Assembly: GCA_029216955.1 (NCBI GenBank)
Contig: JANAVB010010791.1
Location: 7,596,538-7,660,537 of the forward strand
Origin: Iris pallida
Taxonomy: Eukaryota; Streptophyta; Magnoliopsida; Asparagales; Iridaceae
Reading direction: 5' to 3'
Length of the DNA stretch: 64,000 nucleotides
Both the position numbers and the translations under genes were made by a program. Below the pieces are notes generated by a model, which saw only the letters and a list, made by a program, of their open reading frames with translations, ran no database searches and was not told where the DNA came from. Of the stretch, positions 43,903 to 56,459 are shown piece by piece (the first letter of the stretch is position 1; every line of letters begins with the position of its first letter).

Positions 43903-43914
43903 TGAAAGGGGTCT
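43903..43914 (+). promoter_or_regulatory. Polypurine tract of the 41766-44736 element
   Basis: TGAAAGGGGTCT directly before the 3' LTR TGTAGAAG. Confidence 0.75.
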
Positions 43915-44736
43915 TGTAGAAGCCTAAAAAGTACAATCAGCATCAGGTGATACTCCTAAATAGTGCCTACAATTAAATCATCAAGTGGCGCCAGACATCA
44001 GATGGTGCAGGACATCAATAGGCGCTGGTCATCAAGTGGCACTGTCTACCACGTGGCCATCTTCTCGAAGAAGCTAAATAGTTATCATCATGACTGACAG
44101 CATGTCAGTCGAAAAATTCGTTCGAATCCCAAGCACGTAGTGCTCGAAGAGATTTTATCTGACGTGTCAGATTCATCATAAATGACCAACAGCTATCTCG
44201 CGCCATCTACAGTTGATGCACGGTAATCAATGACACCACATCATTTAGAAAATCACAAAACAGCAAATAGTGCATGGCGCTACCTAGCAGTTGGCGCTAC
44301 CTGATCAAATCATCCTGAAGCAGTTAGATGACGTGGCACACATGCCACTAATCTCGAAGAACGTGTCTGTGACACTGCCCATGACCAAGCGGATGTCAAT
44401 CACAGCTTGCCATGCATCCAAGCAGTTAAACCAACCGTTTGTGCAAAGGGATGGATGGCGCACCAATTGCAGTGTGCGCCAACCAGGATAACTACTTAAC
44501 AATTATCTCTAAACTCTATAAATAGAGTTCGAAATCACTTTCAAAGGACTAATGATCATAATCTCCTGAGCACTTGCTGCAGCACTCTCCAAAGGCTATC
44601 TTCTTCGACATCGCATCGTCCAAGGAACAAAAATATCGTCTTCTGATCAGATTCCTATAATTGTACTTCTCCAAAAATCAATTGTACTCTTGTACTATTT
44701 TCTTAGTTTGTAATCAAACTTTTGTTTTTGCAAACA
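43915..44736 (+). repeat. 3' LTR (822 bp)
   Basis: TGTAGAAGCC..TTGCAAACA. It has a CTATAAATAG promoter box near 44514-44524 and GTGGCGCC words near its start. Followed by CATGT. Confidence 0.92.
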
Positions 44737-44741
44737 CATGT

Positions 44742-46174
44742 TACACCACTCCTCCTTCCATTGAACCCCATATGATGCACACATTCATATTTAGGATAAG
44801 GATTTCCTTATAGATCTATCACCATGTACACACAAGACCAACAAGACATTTTGACTTTATGACATCTAACTCTCTCTATCTTGATTCATTTTTAGTTGCC
44901 CATTTTACTCCCTGCTCCCCTCATATTTCCCAAATACATCACATACTATCTTCACCATCCCCAAGCCTGCTCATAGGGGATTAAATCGAACACTGCATGG
45001 TCGGTTCCACATGCTGGTAGGAGAAACCACAACTCTGGCTCATGCCATGCTAACGCAAGCATGCCTACACCAGTGTTGTTCACGTATGCAACCAGGTTCT
45101 GCTTCATACATGATCCCATATATCAACTTCATAACCTTTCTTCCTTAGCTCTCACTCTCACTCACTCTTGCCATTCTAAATGTTCCTGCTCACATATGCG
45201 CACACACACACACAGAGCAAGAATATGTCCTATATCATTCATGTTGTTATGATTTAACTGTGTATACTATGCAAGGAAACTATCAAAAAATTAACTGTGG
45301 AGAGGAAGGGGAGTACCAAGGGAAGAGAACACTCTGGGAAGGAGGCTCGTCCAGTTCGTGTTCGCCGAGTCTCTGATTAGAAGGGAAGCTTGACGAGGTC
45401 GACCCGCCGGAATGCCAAGACAACCCTTGACAGTGCCGGTGTGGCAAGATGGTCTGCTACCCACCGCCGAGCGGGTAGAAGTCGTCGGGTCGTAGCGAGT
45501 AGGGAGACGGTTCGCCGAAGATTCCTTCACGAGAGCTAGGTAAGAACGATGGGGAGAATGGAATGGCAGCTGGTTTCTAGGGTTTTCGTTGCAATCAATG
45601 AGAGAGAGGAGGGGTGAAAACTTAAATATAGAGAAGGAGGATGAGGCCTAGCCATTGCCAGCTATGGGCGGCCGTACGCACGCGTGCCTACAACCGCCGG
45701 GCACGCTGGCATGGGCACAGAAGCTGCGCGCTCAAGAGAAAAACAAGAGGGGGAAGGAAGATGTACAGTTGTTCAAAAACTTAGAAAAGCGGGTCGGGTT
45801 AACGAGTTTTCCCCCGTTGGCTCTGACCCGACCTGGATCCAGTAGGTTTAAAAAAAAAGTGGTGGGCTTAGTATACAGGCCGGGATGAGGTTGGGGCAGG
45901 TCCAAATCTGTGGTGTTCAGTAATTAGGAAAAAAGAAAGGAAATGTATATAGGCTTCAAGGGTGGTGGGTAGACATGTGGTCTGTGGGCCTGGGTTTGGG
46001 GTTTGGGGTTTGGGCTTTTACTATTTAGGAAGAAAAATTGTGTACATAGGGTGGGCTTGTGGTGTTAGGGATTTAGAAAAACATATCATTAGGCTTCTAG
46101 GTTAGGGTTAAACCCTAAATATTTTCTAATATGCATATATTCCTATATTTGTTGTATATATAATGCTAGCATTC

Positions 46175-46177
<3 letters not shown>
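44742..46177 (-). other. LTR-like gypsy sequence, minus strand (LTR-B, right part)
   Basis: Continues the sequence interrupted at 41765. 45290-45720 is GC-richer with a frame on the minus strand (45530-45291) that has no known domain. 45990-46010 has three TTTGGGG units. No gene is recognised. Confidence 0.45.

Positions 46178-46256
<79 letters not shown>
46178..46256. repeat. (TA)n microsatellite
   Basis: About 39 TA units inside LTR-like sequence. Confidence 0.97.
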
Positions 46257-47294
<1,038 letters not shown>

Positions 47295-47298
<4 letters not shown>

Positions 47299-47400
47299 CA
47301 ATAAGCCATTTTATTGAAAATAAAAAGTGAGCTCAAGTAGAGCATTACAGACAGTAACATGGCCTAACAACACAAAGGGCCCTGTTGAGCAAGGAAATAA
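47295..47400 (-). mobile_element. Possible LINE 3' end fragment
   Basis: On the minus strand it reads GAGCTCACTTTTTATTTTC then AATAAAATGGCTTATTGC and meets (TA)n, which resembles a retrotransposon 3' end with its AATAAA signal. There is no coding sequence to confirm it. Confidence 0.35.
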
Positions 47401-47519
47401 AAGCTAATGCTAAGTTTCGAAATTTCGGAGACCCGAAATTTCGAAAAAAAACTGTGTTTCGAAATAATTCGAAATTTCGAAAAATGAAGTTTCAAAAAAT
47501 TTCGAAAATTCAAAAATTA

Positions 47520-48166
47520 CAGCCCGATGGGAGTGGGGGGTGTGGGCACGCTGCCCTAGGGAGGTACACAGCACGAGGGAGTGGGTGGGGGCGCTCTGCC
47601 CGAGGGGGCGCACGGCTCGAGGAGCCTCGCCCCCCTCCCCCCCACCCCGCATGCTGTCTGGAGCCGAGGTGCTCCGGCGAGGGAGGCCGGTGCTCCGGCG
47701 AGGGGGCCAGCCCGAAGAGGAGGGGGCGAGGGAAAACGGAAAGGGACGCCTGCGGCCGCCGGGGGCCGGACAAGGCGGCGCTCGGGAGAGAGTGAGAGGA
47801 AGGGGAGGGGGAGAGCGGGGGGGCGGCGGGGGGGAAGCCGCGGGGAGGGGAGGGGGGCTCGACCCCCGAGCCCGGGGGAGCCACAGCGGGGAGAGGGGGC
47901 TCGGGGAGCCGCAGCGGTGGCTCGACCCCGGGAGGGGGAGCCACGGCGAGGAGACCGCTGGGGAGCCGGAGGGGGGGCTCGACCCTGCAGGAGCCGGAAG
48001 GGAGGAGGAGGGGCTCGACCGCGGGGAGGGGGATCCGCAGCGGTGGCTCGACCCCTGGAGGGGGAGCCACGGCGAGGCGATCGCTGGGGAGCCGGAGGGG
48101 GGCTCGACCCTGGGGGAGCGGGAAGGGAGCAGGAGGGAGGGCTCGACCGCGGGGAGGGGGAGCCGA

Positions 48167-48171
<5 letters not shown>
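47520..48171. repeat. GC-rich minisatellite
   Basis: More than 70% G+C by eye, strongly G-rich on the plus strand. From ~47840 it repeats GGGGAGCC, GGCTCGACC, CGCAGCGGTGG and GAGCCACGGCGAGG blocks; the longer unit is about 130 bp (compare 47920-48050 with 48040-48165). It ends directly against (TA)n. The long ORFs called on both strands here are products of the bias. Confidence 0.85.

Positions 48172-48254
<83 letters not shown>
48172..48254. repeat. (TA)n microsatellite
   Basis: About 41 TA units between GC-rich DNA and AT-rich LTR-like DNA. Confidence 0.97.
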
Positions 48255-48258
<4 letters not shown>

Positions 48259-49066
48259 GTAAATGTTTTGGGTTATGGGCTTATTACTAGCCTATGTAAA
48301 TATTTGTGTTTATATTGGGTTGTATGTTGGGCATATATTATAATAATGTGATTGTAATAAATTATTTTAGGTTTATCTTCAAAATAGGTATATAAGTATT
48401 TTAATTGATATTTAGGTTTGTATAAACCTATAAGTATTGTCAAAATGGTTTTAAATGGGACTTTGATCCTAACAAATAGTATTTTATATTCTTATTATCG
48501 GGCTTTAATGGTCAACAAAATGTTAATTAGATTCTATTTTTTTGAGCTTTTATATAATTTGTTTTATATAATGTTTCTAATAAATTATAAATACTTCTCG
48601 AAGTTATCTTGACAAAAATTATTAGTAGTTTCTAAAAATAATGATAATTTCTAACTATTTTCTAAATATTTTCTAAATAAATATATCTATTATTTCTAAT
48701 TAAGAATTAAGTTTCTTGAATGACTTCTCTTAGATTAATCTTGATTGTGACCAGTCTAATCGTACTTTCTATTTCTTTGACGAATTCGAACTTCTGCATA
48801 TCGACCCTAGCCAACTAGACTATCCTGGGCTCAATGGAATTGTCGATTTCACCATCTAAGAACCCCAGGCGAGTACAGTTTTTGTTTGTTTCCAATATTC
48901 TTAATTACTATATTTACATGATTAGTGATGCATATTTGATTCTTGACACGTTCGTTACACGGATTAGTGGCATAATGGTTTAGTTCTGATACCATATTTT
49001 ATTATGTTTGTTTATCGTATTTCATGACTTATTATCAAGACTTAATCCATGTGTAGTAGTCGAACG
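48255..49066 (+). other. AT-rich LTR-like sequence
   Basis: No gene. A stretch near 48840-48890 (CCAGGCGAGTACAG) resembles the U3/R end of long gypsy LTRs read on the plus strand. Confidence 0.4.
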
Positions 49067-49712
49067 TAGAGCTGTCAAGTGGGCCGGGCCGGGCTATGGA
49101 TGAAAATATTAAGCCCAGCCCGGCACATGACCCACGGCACGGTAGGCTTCGGGTCGGGCCGGGCCGGACTGGGCCGGGCCAGACTGGGTCGGGCGGATGC
49201 GACCCAATATAAGGGACTGGTCGGTCGTACTGAAGGCCATCATTTTGATTCAATTTAGTCATTATATACATATGTCATTCATGGATGCATGCATTTATGT
49301 TGTTGTTGCAGCAACTTGCAACTAATATATATTGAAATGAATTGAATTGAATTCAGTTCAAATATTCATTTCATTTCAATTCAGTTCACTACTTCACTGT
49401 ATAATCATAATAACAACAGAGGCCACCACCATTTGCACTTGTTGCTTTATTTAGGCAGTGGTATAAGTCATATTTGGAGGGAGTGTTTGTTGTGTACATG
49501 TTTTTCTTTTCTTTTCCTTGTTTAAGTGACAACACAGCTGTTAGCTGCTAGAATTTAGGACAAATCAAAGAGATTGTACAGGGATGTTGCAACCGGGTCA
49601 AGCTTCGGGCCGGGCCGGGCCCACAATTAATCGGGCCAGGCCGGCACAAGGGCCAATTTCTCGGGCTGGGCTCGTGCTGGGCTGGGCCGGTCCGGCCCAA
49701 TTGACAGGTCTA
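49067..49712. mobile_element. hAT-like MITE rich in GGGCCGG
   Basis: Ends TAGAGCTGTCAAGTGGGCC and, inverted, TAGACCTGTCAATTGGGCC (17 of 19 identical). Flanked by 8-bp GTCGAACG / GTTGGACG (6 of 8), the target size of hAT transposons. Both subterminal regions are packed with GGGCCGGGCC words. The 646-bp body has no transposase. Confidence 0.8.
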
Positions 49713-50674
49713 GTTGGACGTGAGAAGTACCAAATAGATATGTGATCAGACCTTAGACCTTGCTTTATTTTATTGCACAGTAGACATTGGAGATAAAAAT
49801 TCTATGTAGACCTTGTGGTATAACTATTCTAAATCGATCACATATTGAAAGGTATACTTCAACACATGTAGGTGGTTTTTTTCCATGGTTTACTTGTCTT
49901 TATAGTTCTTGATTAACTGTTTCACCATATTTTTTGTACCATATTTTATAGTTTATTTTTTTCATATTTGCCAACTGTTTTTATAGTCGTTATCATATAT
50001 TTAGATCTGCATGCATGGATTGTACTCGTTCCATTCATGACTGAAAATCATTTTTCATATAATCGCCTGCTACTCTATGCTTTAGACCATTGGAAGAGAC
50101 TTGGATATATGTTGAGGTCAACCCTAGAAGACTAGTTAGATAGATGAGTTGATCATATGGTTTATTTAGTTATTTTCATTTCTGTGAGACATTGTATTTT
50201 CTCCAAATATAATCTTTTGAGTATTGTAATTGATTTAGTTTTATGAATGAGGAAATAAATAGATTTGTTATGAGCACCTATTGTGTACTTTAAGATCTAA
50301 ACAGCTTACTACGTCGATTCTGCGTCATAGGTTGGACTTACGCACGCACTCGCATCCCGAAAAGTGGGTGCAGGTCGTGATAAGTTAAGATTGGCAAATA
50401 AAATATATAAATCTTGTTTCGTTCATGCTCAGCGATATAACTTTATTATTTTATTCATATATATGATCACTTGATTTTTGCAAAAGATAGGATCAGGTTT
50501 TTAGGAATTACAGCTTATGCAACCTGTATGTTACTCAAAAAACGTATCAATTTACAGGGAAGCTTTTTCGTTTTCTCAAATAGCTATCAATGGATTATGG
50601 GAGAGCTTTTCTTAACGGCTATTAAATTCTGAAGTTGTATTAGCATGCTTTATCATTATCAGAAAGGAGAAGAT
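49713..50674 (+). other. LTR-like tail ending GGTCGTGATA, then spacer
   Basis: The end GTGGGTGCAGGTCGTGATA at 50365-50384 is a gypsy-type LTR 3' end on the plus strand. 50385-50674 is AT-rich with no gene. 50660-50674 (AGAAAGGAGAAGAT) may be a purine tract for the LTR that follows. Confidence 0.4.
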
Positions 50675-51729
50675 TGTTGGCATAAAGTGTCTTGGTCAAC
50701 CTAATTATGATAATCGACAAAATCTAGCTTAATCAAAATAATCCAACTTACATGAAGGATTAACTACACTCATAAGACTGGACAACTACTTCATCATGCT
50801 GATCATCAAGTTGTCTCTTCCTTACTTATTATTCAATGTAGTTTTGTATTTTATTGAGTCTAGGACGTGTTGTACATCAAGTCGCACTGGAAAGCTAAAC
50901 TCCACTTGACCTATGAACAGTCCACACAAAAGAACTTAAACCCCAATCAAAAGCCTAACCCACATCCACCAAAGAAATTTCAAAACAAACCACAAATTCA
51001 TACCTATTCTGGCAACCAAACTCGGGCTGAGATCTGGCCAAACTCGGTTTGGACAATCCTAGAAAATACAGATAGCTATGCAATTCCTGATATTATGGTT
51101 CCCAAAGTTTGAAAAAGTTCAAATATACACCCGAAATTCGAACTCTGCCCACAAAAATCCTGTAAATAGGCTTGGATTTTCATATTCCTACTCATTCATC
51201 TCCACTAATCTTTTCTCCTCTTTCATATCCTATTGAGTGATCTCTGAGCTTTAACCTTTCCATCTCCAAGATCAACTCCTTCGGCCTTCTAGTTCTAAGT
51301 GCGATCTCGGTTAGAAGTCTGAAAAGAGTTATAAAAGCTTGGTCTATAAAATTTTCTCTTCTGTTCTGAAGTCGATGAGACCTTCGGATAAAAGCTCGTG
51401 GTTGCAGTCATTGTTCCTTCGGATAAAAGCACAAGGTGTAAGAAACTGTAAGCGCTTCAGAATTAAAGCTTGTGTTTCATTATAATGACTATAGTGGATT
51501 CAACTCCGAACAAGAGTTCTCGGGCCTGAACTAGTCTTCCCAGAGGGATACATGACAAAATCTCGGTGTTTACGTTTGCTTTCTAAACTCTCTTTAATAC
51601 TTGTCTTATACACGCACAATTTTATTTTGTTGGTCACACTCTGTCTTCACTTAGAATTATTTTTATTGGATAGACATTTCCGCTGCACTCTATTCACCCC
51701 CCTCTAGAGTTGCCTAACGATCCTATAAT
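50675..51729 (+). mobile_element. LTR of a TGTTGGCA-type copia
   Basis: Starts TGTTGGCATAAAG after a purine-rich AGAAAGGAGAAGAT and ends ..CACCCCCCTCTAGAGTTGCC and CGATCCTATA. Its 3' portion parallels the solo LTR at 33040-34286 (TTCGGATAAAAGC repeats, CTATTCACCCCC). No flanking duplication is found (AAGAT versus ATATC), so it may be a 3' LTR whose internal part is deleted. Confidence 0.75.
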
Positions 51730-53139
51730 ATCTAGACAATGTTATATGCAACAAAACTAAAGTATTCCATCTTTAATAATCTTAATGAATTAAATATTTT
51801 TGTTGAACTATGCAACTTAAATGTGTTTGGTACGGAATGATGGGTTATATCTTTGTCCAGATCCTTGGAAAAGTTGATGATCTGGATGGTCTCAAAAGGG
51901 CGATTATGAATATGCAAAAGAGTATTGTGTCTCTATTATATGGAGACCTCAAACAACAATACATTTGGCAAAAGTGGAGGAAAATATATGATCTAATATG
52001 CATGATAATTTAGACCTTAACACAAATACAGCATCCAATACATAATTATTCTGAATTGAAACCAATCTTCGTGGCGAAAGTGACCTTGAAACAAATATTT
52101 CCTACCATAAAATTCATAAAGAGGATATGTTAATCTAGTTTCTTATCCTGCTTTTTCCAACTTATATGGAGGATATGCAATTACTAAAACCACATATAAA
52201 TCATACAATATATGAAGTAGGATAAAGAGTTTTTACATCCTAAATAAACATTTAGTAGAACATAAGATCATAGATAGATAGATAGATGTGCTTCTTCTTT
52301 CTATATTTATGTTACCACTTTCTTCTTTCTTTCATTCTCTTTTTATGATGCAATGACTCTCATACTTGTGAGAGCTTTATATATAAATTTTTGACCCTTA
52401 CCCTTTTTATCAAAGTTGAGGATGTGCATGCACTAAGACTGTTTAGAGAGAATGCTTTTTTTAAAAAAAATTTGTGTCCAAGATTATAGAAAATCAAGCA
52501 AAAGAACAATATTTGGGGCCATGCAAAATATAAAATCAACAGCCACAGATGTCGGGTCCAATCCAACTGACAATCAAATACACCAATTCAAACAAATCTA
52601 AATCATATCCATTTGAAATAGTCTTTCACCAAATACATTCATGCAGGTCGGATGTTCATTTTGGATAAAAAAACTTGACTGTGGTACAATTTTGTACAAA
52701 ATTTACTTACTAAAAATGCTCTCAAGAAATATATTGAGGATACCATGTGATAAAGTACTCAACATATGTTTTTAGAAGCTCCAAGTAGTCAAGAGCACAC
52801 CAACATTAAATATTAAACCTTTTAACATCTATATTGATAGCATGCATAATAAGCAACCAAATTGATAGTATTAATCATCAACGCCTCCTTCAAGAAGGTA
52901 CCTTTTTTTTTCTGGTTTTGATTGACTACTGATTGACTACGTACATGCGGATACTAACCCACGCTATTATATATTGGGAACACAGTGTGACCTGAACCAG
53001 ATTTGGCCCATGAGGTACGATATTGAATTGGGCCCATATGTCTTAAAAGAGAATTATCATATAAGGCTAAACTAATTCCAATTATCTACAGCTCATGATC
53101 CCAGCTCATATCTGATGTCAGACTAAGTACCAATACTAT
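51730..53139. other. Non-coding region; 52270-52890 is homologous to the LINE-2 flanks
   Basis: No recognised gene. The 67-codon frame at 51810 has no known motif. 52270-52890 aligns with 16600-16850 joined to 22993-23230 and has no LINE at the equivalent site. 52260-52290 has a GATA run. Confidence 0.6.
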
Positions 53140-54168
53140 TGTAGGAACGTTGAGCACCTCTAGAGAAGGGTGAATAGAGTGCCTGTGTGTAGTGGAAAGA
53201 TAATCACCAATTAAAAATATTCTAAGCAGTATCACAGGTATAGAGTAATGACCAAACTATGAAATTTGAATACAGAGAGTAAATAGCATCAGAAAACCAA
53301 ACTCATACGATGTATACTGGTTTTTCTCTGAGAGAACTAGTCCAGTCTCAAGTACTCTTGTTCGATGTTAATCACTATGGCACAAGATTTAACCGAGTGC
53401 TTGCAGCTCCTTACAACATGAGTTTCGTCCGTAGGACTCGCAACTTCAACTTAGGCAAACATTGAAAACTGAAACATTTTCGGAGAGCCTTCTTTATAAC
53501 TCGAACAACGAAACTCTAGATTGAAACAAAATGACACTTAGCTTGGCTAGGATTTATTAAAGGCTGGATATAAAAGTGAATAGCTCTGAAATGCTTTTAG
53601 ATAGAGAGAGAGGAGATAAATGAACGAATGATTTGGATTGGAAAGTTCTCCTCTATTTATAGCATTTTAGAGCAGAACTCCGGCAGAGTTCGGGTCCATA
53701 AATTTTGTAATTTGAAAAGTGGTTACAGATATTCAGGAGGACCAAAACATTCTGGAAACAGACTAACAAAACTCAGACCGAGTTCGAGCCGAACTCGGGT
53801 AAAGTTCTCATATGAATATATGTTCAAATTATGTTAGACTTTTTGTATGAGTATTGGATATGGAATTGATATAGTATTGGGTATAGGAATTGATATAGAA
53901 CTGGGTATATATGTAGGCTTTAGAATGTGGAGTATAGAAAGCCAGTTGCCAATATAGTCAACCTTACATTTTTTCTACACTCAAAAAAGGAAAAATACAG
54001 AATAAAATAGAAAATAATTCTTGATCTGCATTTGTAGTTTTTGTACGATGAGTAGTAGCTTGTTGATGTAGACGTTCTATTTTTGTACCTATAATATATT
54101 ATTTGTGTATCGACCAAAATTTATATTGATTATCAAAATCAGATATGACTATGACCAATGGGCTAACA
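53140..54168 (-). repeat. Copia-4 3' LTR (1029 bp)
   Basis: Minus strand TGTTAGCCC..GTTCCTACA. The first 320 bases from the left match 61315-61640. It is preceded (minus strand) by the purine tract AATGAGGGAGAT at 54169-54180. Confidence 0.92.
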
Positions 54169-54818
54169 ATCTCCCTCATTTTGATAATTGACAAACTTTG
54201 AGTTTATACCAAATAATATAAAAAATGACTTCAAATTTTACCTGCTTGATTTGGTACTTGGCACACACTTATTTGATGTTTGATTTGAGATTTGGTTATT
54301 AATCTTACTTCCCCTTTGTCATTTGTACAAGATGGAAGCTCCCCCACAAATTGTGAGCACAAAGAACATAAGAAAGAAGACAAGATCATATCAAAAATAT
54401 ATAAAAATAAACGTAGACAACAATATGTCTAACTGCATAAGTAGAAATAGTAGAAATAACTAAAACTCAGTAGCATAAACATGCAAGTACATAAACTCAT
54501 GAAATATGGAAGTCTAAAAAAGACTTTTCATAACTAGTGCATAAAAATAAAATCTACTAAAAGTGCTACAGTATCATTATCGTCATCAGATACATAACCA
54601 AAAATCCTAAACTCTCATCAATTTCCATCATCGCAAGTATCAGCAGAACGACTAGGATCAATTTATGCTGTAGCAGAAGTAGCGTCGAGCCTTACGATCC
54701 TCGAACCTGGGTCCATCAAAGCCTGGATGGCAAAAAATTAGAGTGAGACCAGTAGGATGAAGAGCCAAGGTCCACTTAATGTCAGCAATACCGTTCTATA
54801 GAGTCTGGAACTAGTATA

Positions 54819-55890
54819 TCAAACGATACTCAGTATCTCACTGACGCAAGTGCTCCGCCTGATAGTGCTCATCTTCGAAAATACAGCGAGCCTCGAATCG
54901 GTCGAAAAGCTTATCGATGGTGCGGGTAAGAGGGACATCAGCATGAGGAACTGGTACAGGCTAAGGAGCCTAGGCAGGTGTAATAACTCTTGCACAAACA
55001 ATAAGAGGAGTAGGAATAGAAAACCTACGAGACCTATGAAGCTCAGATGGCATACCATCGATAGGACAAAAATCCAAGGGGTGATATACTTATGAAAGAT
55101 GATAGAAAGAACTATATGATGAATGAGGTTTCGGCTGGCCTTCCTATAGTTGTACATAGCTGACATCATGGTTCTGGGAAGACTGAAGGAAATCGCAAAA
55201 TGAATATTATACATAATGAACATCTTCAAATATGTGATCTCACTAATAGATCCGTTTTGGGCAAGATAGATACAATGACAATACGATGAAGCTCATAGCA
55301 ATGTTGGTTCAAGTAACATGACATAATCCATCCCTGGGGTCTAGGGTTCAGAGCATACATCGCGTCCTTGAAAGACTCTAAGTCTAGATCAGCACCAAAT
55401 TGAACTTTAGTAATGTCGACTAGAGCATCTCCAGTATTGGAAACCTGGAGCCATTCGCTTAAGTCGTCGTCATCGAATTCCATTTCAGTTTGACAGACTT
55501 AGGAATACATTATACCATGCGAATATTGTAAGTTGCAATAAAACATCCGAATGGCGTTGCCGTATATCGAATTGGAAATTTTTATAAATTCGCGTAGGTT
55601 AAGATTTTGAAAGGTCAAGCAATATTCCGAGAAAATGTTAAAATTAATGGAGTTGCCCAGACATATAGGACGTTTATGAAAGTCATGAAACCAAGCGAAT
55701 GAGGTTCTAAGTCTATAAACAATGTACAATCGAACTCATCCTCATCGGATGGTGGAAGTGGGCTAAATAAACTTTCAAGAGGCATGTATGATGGGCTTGA
55801 TGTGGAAGCACCATCTCCTCTTTTCTTTTTCCTTGAAAATCTAGAAGCCATAGAAAAGTTGACATGAAAAGAGTAGAGATTACCCAAAAA
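54819..55890 (-). pseudogene. Copia-4 accessory ORF (ORF3) remnant
   Basis: Three adjacent minus-strand frames. One starts with MASRFSRKKKRGDGASTSSP and an acidic PPSDEDEFD. A second reads REFIKISNSIYGNAIRMFYC NLQYSHG. A third reads MEFDDDDLSEWLQVSNTGDA and ALNPRPQGWIMSCYLN. They follow each other as one broken reading. The layout (basic Ser/Lys start, FY.NL motif, then a domain between RNase H and the LTR) resembles the 'putative plant transposon protein' domain found as an extra ORF in many plant LTR elements. The function of that domain is unknown. No signal peptide or membrane segment is evident in these parts, so an envelope role is not supported. Confidence 0.55.
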
Positions 55891-56459
55891 TAACGACGTA
55901 GGATAAAAGAGAACATCGTAAAACCCTTAGATTCGAATTTTTAGGGCCTCACACCAAGAGATTTGGAAGAAACAATTAAGCTAGGGTTAGGGTTTTTCAA
56001 AATTTTGGGTGGCTGTATTCGTGGAAGAAGGAGAAGATGAAGTTCTGTATTAATGGAAAGTGGGCCAGCAGCTGATAGGTCGGTTCTATCAGCAGGTAAC
56101 CGAATATGGCCCGAACTCGACCAGAGTTCGGTTCGAGTTCGGTATACTTGTATGTTGAAAATAGTTTTTTAATTTATGAATAGAAATTTATATAGAACTA
56201 ATATTCATTTGTTTAAATAAGTCTTCATTACTTAATTTGGGTTAGATGTAGGGGCCGGATCCTAACTCGCAGTAGTTCGAGGATAAGTACATCGTGTCGC
56301 TTCAGGCTATTTACACCTGTATGACAGAAAGGCCTTTTGCTTGTACCTAAAATGATCCCGACTCAATTTTTTTTGAATATAGTTTATGCAATTTTCTAAG
56401 GATAAAGCACTATGTTTCCAAAAATTCAAGAACACCTAATCGCGACAAATAAAGTTGAA
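55891..56459 (-). other. Copia-4 non-coding stretch between RNase H and ORF3
   Basis: Contains a short repeat of GAACTCGACCAGAGTTCGGT / TCGAGTTCGG words (56105-56150), also seen in the 3' LTR near 53680-53800. No coding potential. Confidence 0.5.

Larger units (their letters stand above)
41766..44736 (+). mobile_element. Non-autonomous LTR element with an antisense gene (TSD CATGT)
   Basis: The 3' LTR (43915-44736, TGTAGAAG..AACA) is complete. The 5' LTR (41766 to about 42317) matches it and is then lost. A perfect target duplication CATGT (41761-41765 and 44737-44741) and a polypurine tract before the 3' LTR set the borders and the plus orientation. The 1.6-kb interior has no gag or pol. 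It carries frames on the minus strand with their own TATA box. An antisense gene near the 3' LTR is a known trait of some Tat-lineage gypsy elements (Grande), so this may be a deletion derivative of one; that lineage call is inference. Confidence 0.85.

Noticed and set aside
45985..46015. GGGTTTGGGGTTTGGGGTTTGG as a telomere-like repeat
   Set aside because: The plant telomere unit is TTTAGGG. Only three imperfect units occur here, inside LTR-like DNA.
47540..48255. Two plus-strand and one minus-strand ORFs of 186-224 codons in GC-rich DNA
   Set aside because: All frames are open because of the GC bias and tandem repeats. The products are low-complexity Gly/Arg/Pro and one runs into Ile-Tyr repeats from (TA)n.
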